Below the pieces are notes generated by a model. The model made no database searches. It had not been told where the DNA came from and saw only the letters and a program-made list of their open reading frames with translations. A program made the position numbers and the translations under genes. A DNA stretch of 64,000 nt from the NCBI RefSeq assembly GCF_000971175.1, contig NZ_BBLY01000001.1, positions 1,041,709-1,105,708 on the forward strand, in the 5' to 3' direction. Source of the DNA: Demequina pelophila. GTDB lineage: Bacteria > Actinomycetota > Actinomycetes > Actinomycetales > Demequinaceae. Of this stretch, positions 1 to 8,782 are shown piece after piece (positions within the stretch are counted from its first letter, which is position 1; every line of letters begins with the position of its first letter).

Positions 1-1253
1 AGGTCGTGGTTGGGCGCATCGCCGATCCACCACAGCCCCGCCAGCAGCGCGGGCACGAAGACCGCGAGCGCGGAGGCGATCATCATCGTCATCATGTCCC
101 GCGACCGGCCCGAGCCCAGGAAGACGCCGTCGAACAGGTACGCCCCGGCGGAGGCGAGCGGGAGCCAGACCACCCAGGGCATGTACTCCTCGGCGGCCGC
201 GGTGACGTCCGGCAGGTTCGTGAGCACGCGCAGGAACGGGGTGTGCGCGACCAGGTAGACCAGGGTGAACACCAGGCCGATGCCCACGGCGGGCACCGCC
301 GACGCCGCGACCGCCCGATGGAAGCCGGGCACGTCGCGCCGGCCGATCTCCCGCGCCGCCATCGCCTCCGCCGCGTGCGCGTAGCCGTCCTGGCCGTAGC
401 TGGCGAGGAGCATGAGCTGCATGAGGATCGCGTTCGCGGCGAGGATGTCCGGCCCGAGTCGCGCGCCGTACGCGGTGACGAAGGTGAGCACCGCATACAG
501 GACGCCGGTGCGCACCAGCAGGTGCGTGTTCATCTGCGCGAGCCGCCGCCAGCCCGACCGCAGCCCGCGCCCCCGCCAGCGGCGCACCGCGGCCCGCTGT
601 ATCGCATCGGCCCGCCTCCACCACAGCGCGAGCGCGACCACCAGCCCGACCCATTCCGCGATCGCCGTCGCGGCTGCGGCGCCGGCGCTGTCCCAGCCGA
701 GCCCGCCGACGAACAGCACGTCGAGCCCCAGGTTGAGCACGTTGACGGTCGCGACCACGGCGAGCGGCCGGCGCGTGTCCCCCGCGCCCACGAACCAGCC
801 GTTGAGCACCAGGGTCAGCAGCGCCGCCGGCACCGAGGCCATGCGGATCCACGCGTACTGGACCGCGAACGTCCGCACGTCGCCGGCCGGCGCGAGCACG
901 CCCATGAGCAGGGGTATCGCGACCCACTGGACGACGAGCACCGCCCCGCCGATGCCCACCGCCAGCAGCGCGGCGCGCTGCGCATGGCTGACGGCCTCCT
1001 CCTCGCGGCCGCCGCCCAACGCCCTTCCCACCAGGGACGTCGTCCCCGTCCGCAGGAAGGCGGCGAGCCACAGGAGCCCGGACAGGACGGTCGAGCCCAG
1101 CGCCACGGCGCCCAGGTGGGTCGCGGTGGAGAAGTGGCCCAGCATCGCCGTGTCGACGAGCCCCACGAGCGGGACCGTGACGTTCCCGACGATCGCGGGC
1201 CACGCCAGGGCGAACGCGCGCCGATGCGGGAGCCGGGCGAGCGCGAGAGTCAC
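1..1253 (-). CDS. MATE family efflux transporter (DinF/NorM type), cut by the window edge
   Basis: The reading frame is open from a GTG start to the window edge, giving about 417 residues. MATE proteins are usually near 440-450, so only the C-terminal tail should be missing. The N-terminus reads VTLALARLPHRRAFALAWP and continues through VGLVDTAMLGH, the characteristic first-helix signature of DinF/NorM-type pumps. Successive hydrophobic segments separated by short charged loops follow. The family exports cationic drugs or other small molecules using a H+ or Na+ gradient; the substrate cannot be inferred here. No Shine-Dalgarno sequence is evident before the GTG. The gene points away from the DUF3515 gene, with a repeat-filled gap between them. 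Confidence 0.85.
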   Translation of the reverse strand, partial: MTLALARLPHRRAFALAWPAIVGNVTVPLVGLVDTAMLGHFSTATHLGAVALGSTVLSGLLWLAAFLRTGTTSLVGRALGGGREEEAVSHAQRAALLAVGIGGAVLVVQWVAIPLLMGVLAPAGDVRTFAVQYAWIRMASVPAALLTLVLNGWFVGAGDTRRPLAVVATVNVLNLGLDVLFVGGLGWDSAGAAAATAIAEWVGLVVALALWWRRADAIQRAAVRRWRGRGLRSGWRRLAQMNTHLLVRTGVLYAVLTFVTAYGARLGPDILAANAILMQLMLLASYGQDGYAHAAEAMAAREIGRRDVPGFHRAVAASAVPAVGIGLVFTLVYLVAHTPFLRVLTNLPDVTAAAEEYMPWVVWLPLASAGAYLFDGVFLGSGRSRDMMTMMIASALAVFVPALLAGLWWIGDAPNHD

Positions 1254-1270
1254 CGGCCGAGGCTACACCG

Positions 1271-1280
1271 GGGACGATGC
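1271..1280 (+). repeat. GGGACGATGC motif copy, intergenic
   Basis: One copy of the over-represented motif discussed in the findings, 17 bases upstream of the MATE start codon. Other intergenic copies start near 6497, 12637, 17813, 19195, 23473, 26123, 30909, 30932, 50784, 53280, 55044, 58606, 63932 and 63959. Confidence 0.7.
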
Positions 1281-1300
1281 GCGGGTTGCGGGCCGCGCGG

Positions 1301-1356
1301 CGGCCTCCGCGGGTGCGGGCGGCGGCCTCCGCGGGTGCGGGCGCGGCCTCCGCGGG
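1301..1356. repeat. Three direct copies of CGGCCTCCGCGGG
   Basis: Copies lie at 1301-1313, 1323-1335 and 1344-1356, a period of 21-22 bp. They are non-coding and sit between the MATE gene and the palindrome at 1385. Confidence 0.8.
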
Positions 1357-1384
1357 CGTCGGCGCCAGGGTATGGGGTGCGGGA

Positions 1385-1463
1385 CGCTAGCCGAATTCAT
1401 GCGTTTTGGGCGGGCGTGGGCCGCCCGGAAGACACTTCCCAAAGTGCATGAATTTGGCTAGCG
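1385..1463. repeat. Family A palindromic element, copy 1
   Basis: The left arm begins CGCTAGCCGAATTCATGC and runs into TTTTGGGCGGGC. The right arm ends GTGCATGAATTTGGCTAGCG. The arms are complementary with a few mismatches around a GC-rich centre. Related copies lie at 26181-26330 and 56201-56269, with a variant at 20417-20548. All are between genes. Confidence 0.85.
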
Positions 1464-1522
1464 CCGCAAAGGCAATCGCCCCGCGCTCCGCCTTCGGGTC
1501 TTCTGCACCGACGTGCCACATG

Positions 1523-1578
1523 CCCCGTGCCCCGGGGATTCCGCGGCCCAGCGCCCCCGTGCCCCCGGGATTCCGCGG
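1523..1578. repeat. 24-bp direct repeat (two copies)
   Basis: Copies at 1523-1546 and 1555-1578 differ by one base and share GGGATTCCGCGG at their right ends. They lie upstream of the DUF3515 promoter, and no function is apparent. With the preceding elements they fill the 370-bp gap before that gene. Confidence 0.8.
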
Positions 1579-1613
1579 CTCGCGGACGACCTTGGGCATC
1601 GTCCCCGGTCCCC

Positions 1614-1619
1614 TAGGCT
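1614..1619 (+). promoter_or_regulatory. -10 element TAGGCT of a leaderless transcript
   Basis: TAGGCT is followed by exactly six bases and then the ATG of the DUF3515 gene, so transcription should start at or next to the start codon. No Shine-Dalgarno sequence is present. Confidence 0.6.
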
Positions 1620-1625
1620 TTCGGC

Positions 1626-2138
1626 ATGCACCGCCGCCACCGCGACCGCCCGACGAGGGCGACCGCCGTCGCGGCGCTCCGTGCGGTGGCCGGAGGCGCG
1701 ATGGCGCTGGTGGCCGCGGCCGGGATGACCGGCTGCGCGCACCCCGTCGTCGTGGACGCGGCGCCCTACGCCGCGGACCCCGACTGCGCGCGCGTGATGA
1801 TCGCGATGCCGGAGGTGGTCGGCGGGCTCGAGCGCGTCCCCACCACGTCGCAGGCGACGGACGCGTGGGGCGAGGACTACACGCTGGTGATGCGCTGCGG
1901 CGTCGAGCCGCCGGGCCCGAGCACGGACGAGTGCCTCGCGGTGGAGTCGGGCGACCTCACGGTCGACTGGCTCATCGTCGACGAGGGCGACGCGTGGCGC
2001 ACCACCACGTTCGGTCGCTCCCCCGCCGTCGAGCTGCTCGTGCCCAAGGAGCGCGCGCAGGACGCGATCGGCGACGTGCTCGCGGAGGTGTCGCGCGCGG
2101 CCGCGAAGGCACCGGCCAACGGCCTCGAGTGCCGCTGA
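1626..2138 (+). CDS. DUF3515 family lipoprotein
   Basis: This is a 170-residue protein with an Arg-rich N-terminus, a hydrophobic stretch and a lipobox-like GMTGC with Cys at residue 37, so it is probably a lipid-anchored exported protein. The mature part is acidic and contains Cys pairs (for example DPDCARV and MRCGVE) that could form disulfides. The family is restricted to actinobacteria and usually sits beside ddl, as here, where the two genes converge. Its biochemical role is unknown, though the neighbourhood suggests the cell envelope. Translation is probably leaderless. Confidence 0.75.
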   Translation: MHRRHRDRPTRATAVAALRAVAGGAMALVAAAGMTGCAHPVVVDAAPYAADPDCARVMIAMPEVVGGLERVPTTSQATDAWGEDYTLVMRCGVEPPGPSTDECLAVESGDLTVDWLIVDEGDAWRTTTFGRSPAVELLVPKERAQDAIGDVLAEVSRAAAKAPANGLECR

Positions 2139-2181
2139 GCCGCCCAGCCCAGCCCAGCCCCGCCCCGCCCCGCCCCGATCA

Positions 2182-2270
2182 CCTCTCCACACACGGTGGC
2201 CGAGGAACGCCGCGAAAATGCTGATATCCGCGCGACACGCCGACGACACGCCGGGCCCTGTGTGGAGAGG
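2182..2270. repeat. 12-bp perfect inverted repeat CCTCTCCACACA / TGTGTGGAGAGG
   Basis: Arms lie at 2182-2193 and 2259-2270, in the gap between the convergent DUF3515 and ddl genes. The 65-base loop is too long for a normal intrinsic terminator. The gap also has a run of CCCAGCC/CCCCGCC repeats at about 2140-2176. Confidence 0.6.
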
Positions 2271-2305
2271 CGTAGAAAACGTGTGGACCAGTGACGCGGG
2301 GTGCC

Positions 2306-3397
2306 TCAGCGCAGCCCGACCGGACGCGCCAGGGCCACCTCGAGCATCGTCTGCACCAGCTCCGGGTACTCGACCCCGGCGGCGGCCCACATGCGCGGGT
2401 ACATCGACGAGGGCGTGAAGCCGGGCATCGTGTTGATCTCGTTGACCACCACGGACCCGTCCTGCGTGACGAACACGTCGACGCGCGCGAGGCCCGCCCC
2501 GTCGACGGCGCGGAAGGCGCGCGCGGCGACATCCGCCACGAGCTCGGCGACGGCGGGCTCCAGCGACGTGGGGCACAGCAGCGCCGCGCCGTCGGCGTCG
2601 AGGTACTTGGCCTCGAAGTCGTAGAAGGCGTGGTCGCCCTGGGTGACGATCTCGCCGGGCGGCGAGGTCAGCAGCACGGTCGCGGTCTCGAGCACGGCGG
2701 TCTCGATCTCGCGGCCCACCACGGCGGCCTCGATGAGCACCTTGGGGTCGTGCTCCTGGGCGTGCGCGACGGCCGCCTCGAGCTGATCCCACGACGTCAC
2801 CTTCGAGATCCCCATCGAGGATCCGGCGCGCGCGGGCTTGACGAACACCGGCAGGCCGAGCGCCACGATGTCCTCGCGCTGCTCCTCGACCCCGCGGTGC
2901 GCGGTCACCACCACGTCGGGCGTCACGGGCAGGCCCGCGTCCCGGAACGCGATCTTCATGAACTGCTTGTCCATGCCCATCGCCGAGGCGAGCACGCCCG
3001 ACCCGACGTAGCGCACGTCGACCAGCTCGAGCAGGCCCTGCAGCGTCCCGTCCTCGCCCCACGGCCCGTGGAGCAGGGGGAACACCACGTCGATCGTGCC
3101 CAGCGACCGGACGGCGCCATCGGCGCCCACGACCCGCCACTCGGACGAGGACGCACCGAACGGCGGCAGCACCGTCTCGCCGGACGTCCCGACCACGGGC
3201 ATGGCGCCGTCGACGATCCCCCAGGCCGACGCATCGTCCGATGCGACGGTCCACTGGCCGTCCGGCGTGATGCCGATCGCGACGACGTTCCAGCGCTCGC
3301 GGTCGATCGCGCCCAGGACGCCGCCGGCGGTGACGCAGGAGACGCCGTGCTCGGAGGAGCGGCCGCCGAACAGGACGGCGACGGTGGGGCGCGTCAC
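2306..3397 (-). CDS. ddl: D-alanine--D-alanine ligase
   Basis: It joins two D-alanines using ATP to make the dipeptide end of the peptidoglycan precursor, in the cytoplasm. The 363 residues begin VTRPTVAVLFGGRSSEHGVS, the standard Ddl N-terminus. The ATP-grasp region has KPARAGSSMGISKV, and the Mg-binding end reads NEINTMPGFT, with Ile where Val is more usual. The GTG start overlaps the gpsA stop by four bases (GTGA), so translation is probably coupled. It is last in the operon murA-plsC-gpsA-ddl. Confidence 0.95.
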   Translation of the reverse strand: MTRPTVAVLFGGRSSEHGVSCVTAGGVLGAIDRERWNVVAIGITPDGQWTVASDDASAWGIVDGAMPVVGTSGETVLPPFGASSSEWRVVGADGAVRSLGTIDVVFPLLHGPWGEDGTLQGLLELVDVRYVGSGVLASAMGMDKQFMKIAFRDAGLPVTPDVVVTAHRGVEEQREDIVALGLPVFVKPARAGSSMGISKVTSWDQLEAAVAHAQEHDPKVLIEAAVVGREIETAVLETATVLLTSPPGEIVTQGDHAFYDFEAKYLDADGAALLCPTSLEPAVAELVADVAARAFRAVDGAGLARVDVFVTQDGSVVVNEINTMPGFTPSSMYPRMWAAAGVEYPELVQTMLEVALARPVGLR

Positions 3398-4398
3398 CCC
3401 TCGACCTCGGACTTGCGCGGCCGGGACAGGAGCGCCTCGATGACGGCGCCCACGGGTGCGCGCTGCTCGAGCATGGTCACCACGCCGGCGCAGATGGGCA
3501 CGTCCACGCCCGCGGATGCCGCGAGCTCCTGGACGGCGAGCGCGGTCTTGACGCCCTCGGCGACGCCGTTGGTCGCGGCGATCGCGTCCTCGAGGGACAG
3601 CCCGTTGCCGATGTGCGCGCCCAGCGTGTGGTTGCGCGACAGCGGCGAGGCGCACGTGGCGATGAGGTCGCCCATGCCGGCCAGGCCGGAGAAGGTCTCG
3701 GGGCGCGCGCCCAGCGCGAGGCCCAGGCGGGTCATCTCCGCGAGGCCGCGGGTGATGACGGTCGCGGTGGTGTTGTGGCCGTAGCCGAGCCCGTCGGTGA
3801 TGCCCACGCCCACGGCGATGACGTTCTTGTAGGCGCCGCACAGCTCGACGCCGGGGAGGTCGTCGTTCGTGTAGGGCCTGAAGTAGGACGATGCGGTGGC
3901 CTCGGCCACACGCTCGGCCGCGGCCTGGTCGGGGCACGCCACCACGGTCGCGCACGGCTGACGCTGGGCGATCTCGCGGGCGAGGTTCGGGCCCGAGACC
4001 ACGGCGACGCGCTCGGCGGGCAGGTCCCACACCTCAGCGATGACCTGGGACATGCGCCGGTACGTGCCCGTCTCGATGCCCTTCATGAGCGAGACGACCA
4101 CCGCATCGGCCGGAATGAGGTCCTTGAGGGGCGCGAGAATCTGGCGCGCGAGCTGCGCGGGGACGGCGACGAAGACGAGCTCGGCGCCGGCGAGGGCCTG
4201 GGCCACGTCCGTCGTCGCGACGAGCGTGTCCGGCAGGGCCACGCCCGGCAGGGACAGCTCGTGGGTGCGCCGCTCCTGGATCTCGGTGATGACGTCCTCG
4301 TCGCGGCCCCACAGGGTGACGTCCGTGCCAGCGTCGATGAGCACCTGGCTGAACGTGGTGCCCCACGCGCCGGAGCCGAGCACCGCGGCCCGGGTCAC
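3394..4398 (-). CDS. gpsA: Glycerol-3-phosphate dehydrogenase [NAD(P)+]
   Basis: It reduces dihydroxyacetone phosphate to sn-glycerol 3-phosphate, the backbone for phospholipids. The 334 residues start VTRAAVLGSGAWGTTFSQVL with the dinucleotide-binding GSGAWG near residue 8. The catalytic-region motif ELCGAYKNVIAVGVG and the substrate-binding SRNHTLGAHIGNG are intact. The GTG start overlaps the plsC stop, and the stop overlaps the ddl start. Its product is the substrate for the acyltransferase pathway to which the neighbouring plsC belongs. Confidence 0.96.
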   Translation of the reverse strand: MTRAAVLGSGAWGTTFSQVLIDAGTDVTLWGRDEDVITEIQERRTHELSLPGVALPDTLVATTDVAQALAGAELVFVAVPAQLARQILAPLKDLIPADAVVVSLMKGIETGTYRRMSQVIAEVWDLPAERVAVVSGPNLAREIAQRQPCATVVACPDQAAAERVAEATASSYFRPYTNDDLPGVELCGAYKNVIAVGVGITDGLGYGHNTTATVITRGLAEMTRLGLALGARPETFSGLAGMGDLIATCASPLSRNHTLGAHIGNGLSLEDAIAATNGVAEGVKTALAVQELAASAGVDVPICAGVVTMLEQRAPVGAVIEALLSRPRKSEVEG

Positions 4399-5108
4399 TT
4401 GGCGTCCCCCTGCTTGCGCATGTCGTAGGGCGTCTCGGGCGGGGTCTCGCCGCGGATCTCGGCCACCATGTCCGTCAGCGTAGCCATGATGCGGTCCGTG
4501 GCGGCGCGCAGGGTCGCGGCGTCGAGCTCGCCGCCGCGGAACTCGTCGAGGTCGACGGGCGGGCCGGCGACCACGGTGATCCGCTTGGGCGGGATGGGGT
4601 GGACCATCTTGCCGTAGCGCGGCAGCAGGCGCTGCGCGCCCCACTGCGCCACGGGGATGACCGGCACGCCGGTGGACAGCGCCATCCTCGCCACGCCGGT
4701 GCGGCCCACCATGGGCCAGAAGTCGGGGTCGCGCGTGAGCGTGCCCTCGGGGAACATCGCGATCATGTCGCCGCGCTTGAGCACCTTGACGCCCTCCTCG
4801 AGCGCCTCGATCGCACGGGACGTGCCGCGGTGGACGGGGATCTGGTCGAAGCCGCGCACGATCGGCCCGATGACGGGCGCCGTGAACAGGCTCGCCTTCG
4901 CCAGGAAGCGCACCGTGTGGCCGTTGTCCCACAGGAAGTGCGCGAGCGTGATGGGGTCCGCGTAGCTCATGTGGTTGGACACGGCGATGAAGCCGGTGTC
5001 CGTGGGCAGGTGCTCCGCGCCGTGCCAGTCCTTGCGCGTGACGGACTGCATGATCACGCGCAGCGGCTTGGCCGCGTTGCGGTACCAGCGCGACGGCTGG
5101 GTCGCCAC
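4395..5108 (-). CDS. plsC: 1-acyl-sn-glycerol-3-phosphate acyltransferase family protein
   Basis: It is predicted to transfer an acyl chain to lysophosphatidic acid, giving phosphatidic acid at the inner membrane. The protein has 237 residues. The acyltransferase box I is NHMSYAD (HX4D, catalytic His and Asp), and box III is FPEGTLTRD. The GTG start lies two bases after the murA stop codon. The gpsA product glycerol 3-phosphate feeds this pathway, which supports lipid rather than other acyl acceptors. A PlsC-like enzyme with another acceptor cannot be excluded. Confidence 0.88.
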   Translation of the reverse strand: MATQPSRWYRNAAKPLRVIMQSVTRKDWHGAEHLPTDTGFIAVSNHMSYADPITLAHFLWDNGHTVRFLAKASLFTAPVIGPIVRGFDQIPVHRGTSRAIEALEEGVKVLKRGDMIAMFPEGTLTRDPDFWPMVGRTGVARMALSTGVPVIPVAQWGAQRLLPRYGKMVHPIPPKRITVVAGPPVDLDEFRGGELDAATLRAATDRIMATLTDMVAEIRGETPPETPYDMRKQGDAK

Positions 5109-5110
5109 GG

Positions 5111-6421
5111 CTACTCGACCTCGGCGCCGAGCGCGGCGAGCTTGGCGCGGAAGTTCTCGTAGCCGCGGTCGATGATGCCGATGCCGTGCACGGTGGACGT
5201 GCCCTGGGCCGTGAGCGCCGCGATGAGGTGGGAGAAGCCGCCGCGCAGGTCGGGCACCTCGATGTCCGCGGCCTGGAGCGGCGTGGGACCCGAGATGACG
5301 GCCGAGTGCTGGAAGTTGCGCTCGCCGAAGCGGCACGCGACGTTGCCCAGGCACTCGCGGTAGAGCTGCACCTGCGCGCCCATCTGGTTGAGCGCATCGG
5401 TGAATCCGAAGCGGTTCTCGTAGACCGTCTCGTGGACGATGCTCAGGCCGGTCGCCTGCGTGAGCGCGACGACGAGCGGCTGCTGCCAGTCGGTCATGAA
5501 GCCGGGGTGCACGTCCGTCTGGAGCGCGATGGGCTTGAGATCGCCGCCCGGGTGGAAGAAGCGGATGCCGTCGGCCGTGACGTCGAACTGGCCGCCCACC
5601 TTGCGGAACACGTTGAGGAACATGCCCATGGTGCGCTGCTGCGCGCCGCGCACGAAGATGTCGCCCTTGGTCGCGAGCGCCGCCGAGGCCCACGAGCCCA
5701 CCTCGATGCGGTCGGCGAGCGACGTGTGGTCGTAGCCGCGCAGCTCCTTGACGCCCTCGATGGTGATCGAGCGGTCCGTCGACACGGAGATGATGGCGCC
5801 CATCTTCTGCAGCGTGTCGATGAGGTCCTTGATCTCGGGCTCGACGGCCGCACCCTCGAGGTGCGTGACGCCCTCGGCCATGACGGCGGTGAGCAGGAGC
5901 TGCTCGGTCGCGCCCACGGACGGGTACGCGAGCTTGTGCTTGATGCCGGTGAGGCCGTTGGGGGCCTTGAGCAGCAGCCCGTCGGGCATCTGGGTGACGG
6001 TCGCGCCGAACTTCTGGAGGATCTCCAGGTGGAAGTCGATGGGCCGGTCGCCGATCCGGCAACCGCCCAGGTCCGGGATCACGGCCTCGCCCAGGCGGTG
6101 CAGCAGCGGGCCGCACAGCAGGATGGGGATGCGCGAGGACCCGGCGTGCGCCGCGATCTGGGCCGCGTCCGCGGGCACGAGCGCGGAGGTGTCCATGTGC
6201 AGGTCGCCGGCCTCGACGTCGTAGTCCACCGGCGCGCCGTGGAGGCGCAGCAGGGAGGACACCACGCCCACGTCACGGATGTTGGGCACGTTGCGCAGCG
6301 TCGACGGGGTCGAGCCGAGCAGCGCAGCCACCATGGCCTTGGACACGAAGTTCTTGGCGCCACGAACGGTGATCTCGCCCTTCAGCGGGCGGCCGCCGGT
6401 GACCCGGATGGAGTCGGTCAT
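5111..6421 (-). CDS. murA: UDP-N-acetylglucosamine 1-carboxyvinyltransferase
   Basis: It transfers enolpyruvate from PEP to UDP-GlcNAc, the committed step of peptidoglycan synthesis. The protein has 436 residues. RGAKNF near residues 20-25 carries the conserved Lys and Asn. The active-site Cys is present at residue 121 in LGGCRIGDRP, so this is not the fosfomycin-insensitive Asp form. I chose the ATG of MTDSIRV because GGGGGAAG lies at a usable distance, whereas it abuts the upstream ATG at 6430. First gene of the four-gene operon. Confidence 0.96.
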   Translation of the reverse strand: MTDSIRVTGGRPLKGEITVRGAKNFVSKAMVAALLGSTPSTLRNVPNIRDVGVVSSLLRLHGAPVDYDVEAGDLHMDTSALVPADAAQIAAHAGSSRIPILLCGPLLHRLGEAVIPDLGGCRIGDRPIDFHLEILQKFGATVTQMPDGLLLKAPNGLTGIKHKLAYPSVGATEQLLLTAVMAEGVTHLEGAAVEPEIKDLIDTLQKMGAIISVSTDRSITIEGVKELRGYDHTSLADRIEVGSWASAALATKGDIFVRGAQQRTMGMFLNVFRKVGGQFDVTADGIRFFHPGGDLKPIALQTDVHPGFMTDWQQPLVVALTQATGLSIVHETVYENRFGFTDALNQMGAQVQLYRECLGNVACRFGERNFQHSAVISGPTPLQAADIEVPDLRGGFSHLIAALTAQGTSTVHGIGIIDRGYENFRAKLAALGAEVE

Positions 6422-6530
6422 GCGGACCATCTTCCCCCATACGTGACGGGACCCACGAAACGACCGGCCGGTTTCGCCCCTCGCGGAAACGGCCGGGGGA
6501 CGATGCACGGGCCGGGTCGGGCGCCCGCCC

Positions 6531-6536
6531 TAGAGT
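6531..6536 (+). promoter_or_regulatory. -10 element TAGAGT of a leaderless transcript
   Basis: TAGAGT is followed by seven bases and then GTG at 6544. This favours that codon over the GTG at 6535, which overlaps the -10 itself. Confidence 0.55.
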
Positions 6537-6543
6537 GGGCGAG

Positions 6544-7545
6544 GTGAGAGCCACCGCCGGGCCGGGCCGGAACCGAGCCACCGCATCGTCCCCCGTCGCT
6601 GCCCCGTCTACCAGCACCGCGCCGTCCACCAACACCGCGCCGTCCACCAGCACCGTGCTGTGCGCAGGGCTCGCCACGCTGGACATCATCCAACTGGTCG
6701 AGCGCGTGCCGGCGGCCAACGAGAAGGTGGTGGCGCGCAACTTCGTCATGGCCGCGGGCGGCCCGGCCGCGAACGCCGCGGTGGCCGCCGCGGCCTGCGG
6801 GGCGCGAGCGACGTTGGCGACCGCGCTGCCGGAGCACGATCTCATCGGGCTGATCGTCGCGGACCTGGCCCGGTGTGGAGTGGACGTGGTCCGCGCCGCC
6901 GCGTACGGCGGCCCTCCCATCACGGCGTCGATCCTGGTCACCGCGGCGACGGGCGAGCGCGCGGTGGTCTCGCCGTCCGGGGCGGCCACGGTGGGGACGC
7001 CCGAGGCGACGGGCGCGGCGGCGAGCCTCGACGGGGTGGGCGCCGTGCTGATCGACGGCTACTTCCCCACCGTGACCCTGCCGCTCGCGAGGGCGGCCCG
7101 GGAGCGCGGCATCCCGGTGCTGCTCGACGGCGGGAGCCACAAGCCGCACACGGACGCGGTGGTGCGGGAGGTGGACCTCGCGGTGGTGTCCGACGACTTC
7201 GCGCCGCCGGGCACGGACGCCTCGCCGAGTCAGGTATTCGACTATCTTGCCTCGCTGGGAGTGACGCGCGCGGTCATCACGCGCGGGGACCGGCCCGTTC
7301 TCTATCGGACGCCCGCGAGTGCGGGCGAGGTTGGGGTGACGCCCGTCTCCCCCGTGCTCGACACCCTGGGCGCGGGCGACTTCTTCCACGGCGCGCTGGC
7401 CACGCGCGTGGCCGCGCTGGGATTGAACGATGCGCGCCTTCCCGCGGACCTGGAGTTCGCGGCGGCCGTGGTGGCCAAGTCGCTGGGCTCGTTCGGGACG
7501 CGTGCGTGGCTGTCTGCGGGCTCGGAGGACCATCCCGGTCGCTAG
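6544..7545 (+). CDS. PfkB family carbohydrate/nucleoside kinase
   Basis: It is predicted to phosphorylate a sugar or nucleoside with ATP; the substrate is not identifiable. The 333-residue protein starts with about 35 low-complexity residues made of Ala-Pro-Ser-Thr repeats (APSTSTAPSTNTAPSTST). The PfkB fold follows: AAGGPAANAAVAAAACG (signature 1) and DTLGAGDFFHGAL (signature 2), whose GAGD holds the catalytic Asp. The repetitive N-terminus is unusual, and the true start could be further downstream. It is divergent from murA, with a GACGATGC copy between them. Confidence 0.82.
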   Translation: MRATAGPGRNRATASSPVAAPSTSTAPSTNTAPSTSTVLCAGLATLDIIQLVERVPAANEKVVARNFVMAAGGPAANAAVAAAACGARATLATALPEHDLIGLIVADLARCGVDVVRAAAYGGPPITASILVTAATGERAVVSPSGAATVGTPEATGAAASLDGVGAVLIDGYFPTVTLPLARAARERGIPVLLDGGSHKPHTDAVVREVDLAVVSDDFAPPGTDASPSQVFDYLASLGVTRAVITRGDRPVLYRTPASAGEVGVTPVSPVLDTLGAGDFFHGALATRVAALGLNDARLPADLEFAAAVVAKSLGSFGTRAWLSAGSEDHPGR

Positions 7546-7560
7546 TCGCGGCGCGCTCTG

Positions 7561-7720
7561 GTGCCGCGGTGCCCCGACTGCCCGCGCCGCCCGGTTCCCC
7601 GGTTGGCCAGTCCCCAGGTTCCTCGGTTGGCCACTCCGCCCGGTTGCCCGGCTGCCCCCGCCCAACCCGGTTGCCCGGCGGCCCCGCCCGGCCCGGCCCT
7701 GGAACTCGAGGCGGAGCCCG
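7561..7720. repeat. Degenerate GGTTGCCC/GGTTGGCC-rich repeat tract
   Basis: The gap between the kinase gene and the PrsW-like gene is filled with imperfect repeats of CGGTTGGCC and CGGTTGCCCGG. No ORF with plausible coding character was found. It may form weak structures, and function is unknown. Confidence 0.6.
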
Positions 7721-7796
7721 GACCGGGGGTTTCCCCTACCCCGGGTGGGGCGCGCGCCCCGGTGTCGGCCGTGGCTCTGCGGGGTGGAATGGAGCC

Positions 7797-8765
7797 ATGA
7801 CGAACCCGACGCCCTCCGGCGCCACCGCCGCCCCCGAAGCATCCACGCCCTCCGGTGCACCCGCCGTCACTTCCGCCGCCTCCGCCGAGCCCGCGGTGAG
7901 CCGCGTCGCCCGCATCGCCGCGATCGCGACGACCGTCGCCGCGGCCGTCCTCACCGGCCTCTACCTGTGGCACATGCTGCTGCGCGCGCAGCCGCTCGAC
8001 GCGACCGCGTCGGAGTCGGGCTCGCTGCTGCTCCACCACCCGGCCGCGGCGGGCACGGCGATCGTGCTGGCGATCGCGGCCTCGGTGATCGCCGCGAGCT
8101 ACGTCGGCCGGTCCCTGCGCCGCTTCGGCACTCCCCTGCTGCTCGGGCTGGGGCTGCTGTGGGGCATGGGCGCGCCCGTCGTGGTGGGCCAGGTCGAGTG
8201 GCTCGACCCGATGTCGCCGGCCGGCGCGGTCGCGGGTCCCGTCATCGAGGAGGTCGTGAAGGCCTCGCTGCTCGTCGGCGTCGCGCTGCTCGCCGGGCGC
8301 CTCATCGCCAGCCCGGTCCGCGGCGCGCTGCTCGGCTGGGCCGTGGGCCTCGGATTCATGCTCACCGAGAACCTGCAGTACTTCCTCAACTTCCTCGTCT
8401 ACAAGCCCGAGGGCTCCGGCGACGGCTGGATCGCGGTCGCGGTGCGCTCGGTCTCCACGCTGACCGGCGGCCACTACGTCTACACCGCGCTGGTGGGCCT
8501 GGCGATCGGCGCGGCGCTGGCGCGGGGCGGCCGGCTCCGCCTCGTCGGCGCGACCGCCGCGGGCCTGGGCCTCGCCGCCGTGGTCCACGTGGCCGCGAAC
8601 ATGACGCCGCTGGCCGCGATCGTGCTGCTGGTCATCACGATCCTGCTCGCCCGCCGCATCCGCCGCGCCGCCACCCGCGAGGCGACCCCGACCCCCGAGG
8701 CCGCCCCCGCCCCTGAGTCAGACCCCGCGTCCGCCGCCACGGTCCGGGACAGTGTGGACCGCTGA
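7797..8765 (+). CDS. PrsW family intramembrane metalloprotease
   Basis: This is a polytopic membrane protein of 322 residues with an Ala/Pro/Thr-rich N-terminal tail and roughly eight hydrophobic segments. The PrsW signature is present in order: IEEVVKA (EExxK type), GFMLTENLQYF and a conserved His in GGHYVYTALVG, the residues thought to build a metal site in the membrane. PrsW-type enzymes clip anti-sigma factors or other membrane proteins; no anti-sigma gene is nearby, so the target is unknown. TGGAAT lies six bases before the ATG. The C-terminal tail is acidic and Ala/Pro-rich. Confidence 0.82.
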   Translation: MTNPTPSGATAAPEASTPSGAPAVTSAASAEPAVSRVARIAAIATTVAAAVLTGLYLWHMLLRAQPLDATASESGSLLLHHPAAAGTAIVLAIAASVIAASYVGRSLRRFGTPLLLGLGLLWGMGAPVVVGQVEWLDPMSPAGAVAGPVIEEVVKASLLVGVALLAGRLIASPVRGALLGWAVGLGFMLTENLQYFLNFLVYKPEGSGDGWIAVAVRSVSTLTGGHYVYTALVGLAIGAALARGGRLRLVGATAAGLGLAAVVHVAANMTPLAAIVLLVITILLARRIRRAATREATPTPEAAPAPESDPASAATVRDSVDR

Positions 8766-8782
8766 ATCACCCTTCCCGCGTG

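Noticed and set aside
6-1451. Long plus-strand frames opposite the MATE gene
   Set aside because: They are rich in Arg/His/Pro and have no domain signature, whereas the minus strand gives a well-formed membrane transporter in one frame to the window edge.
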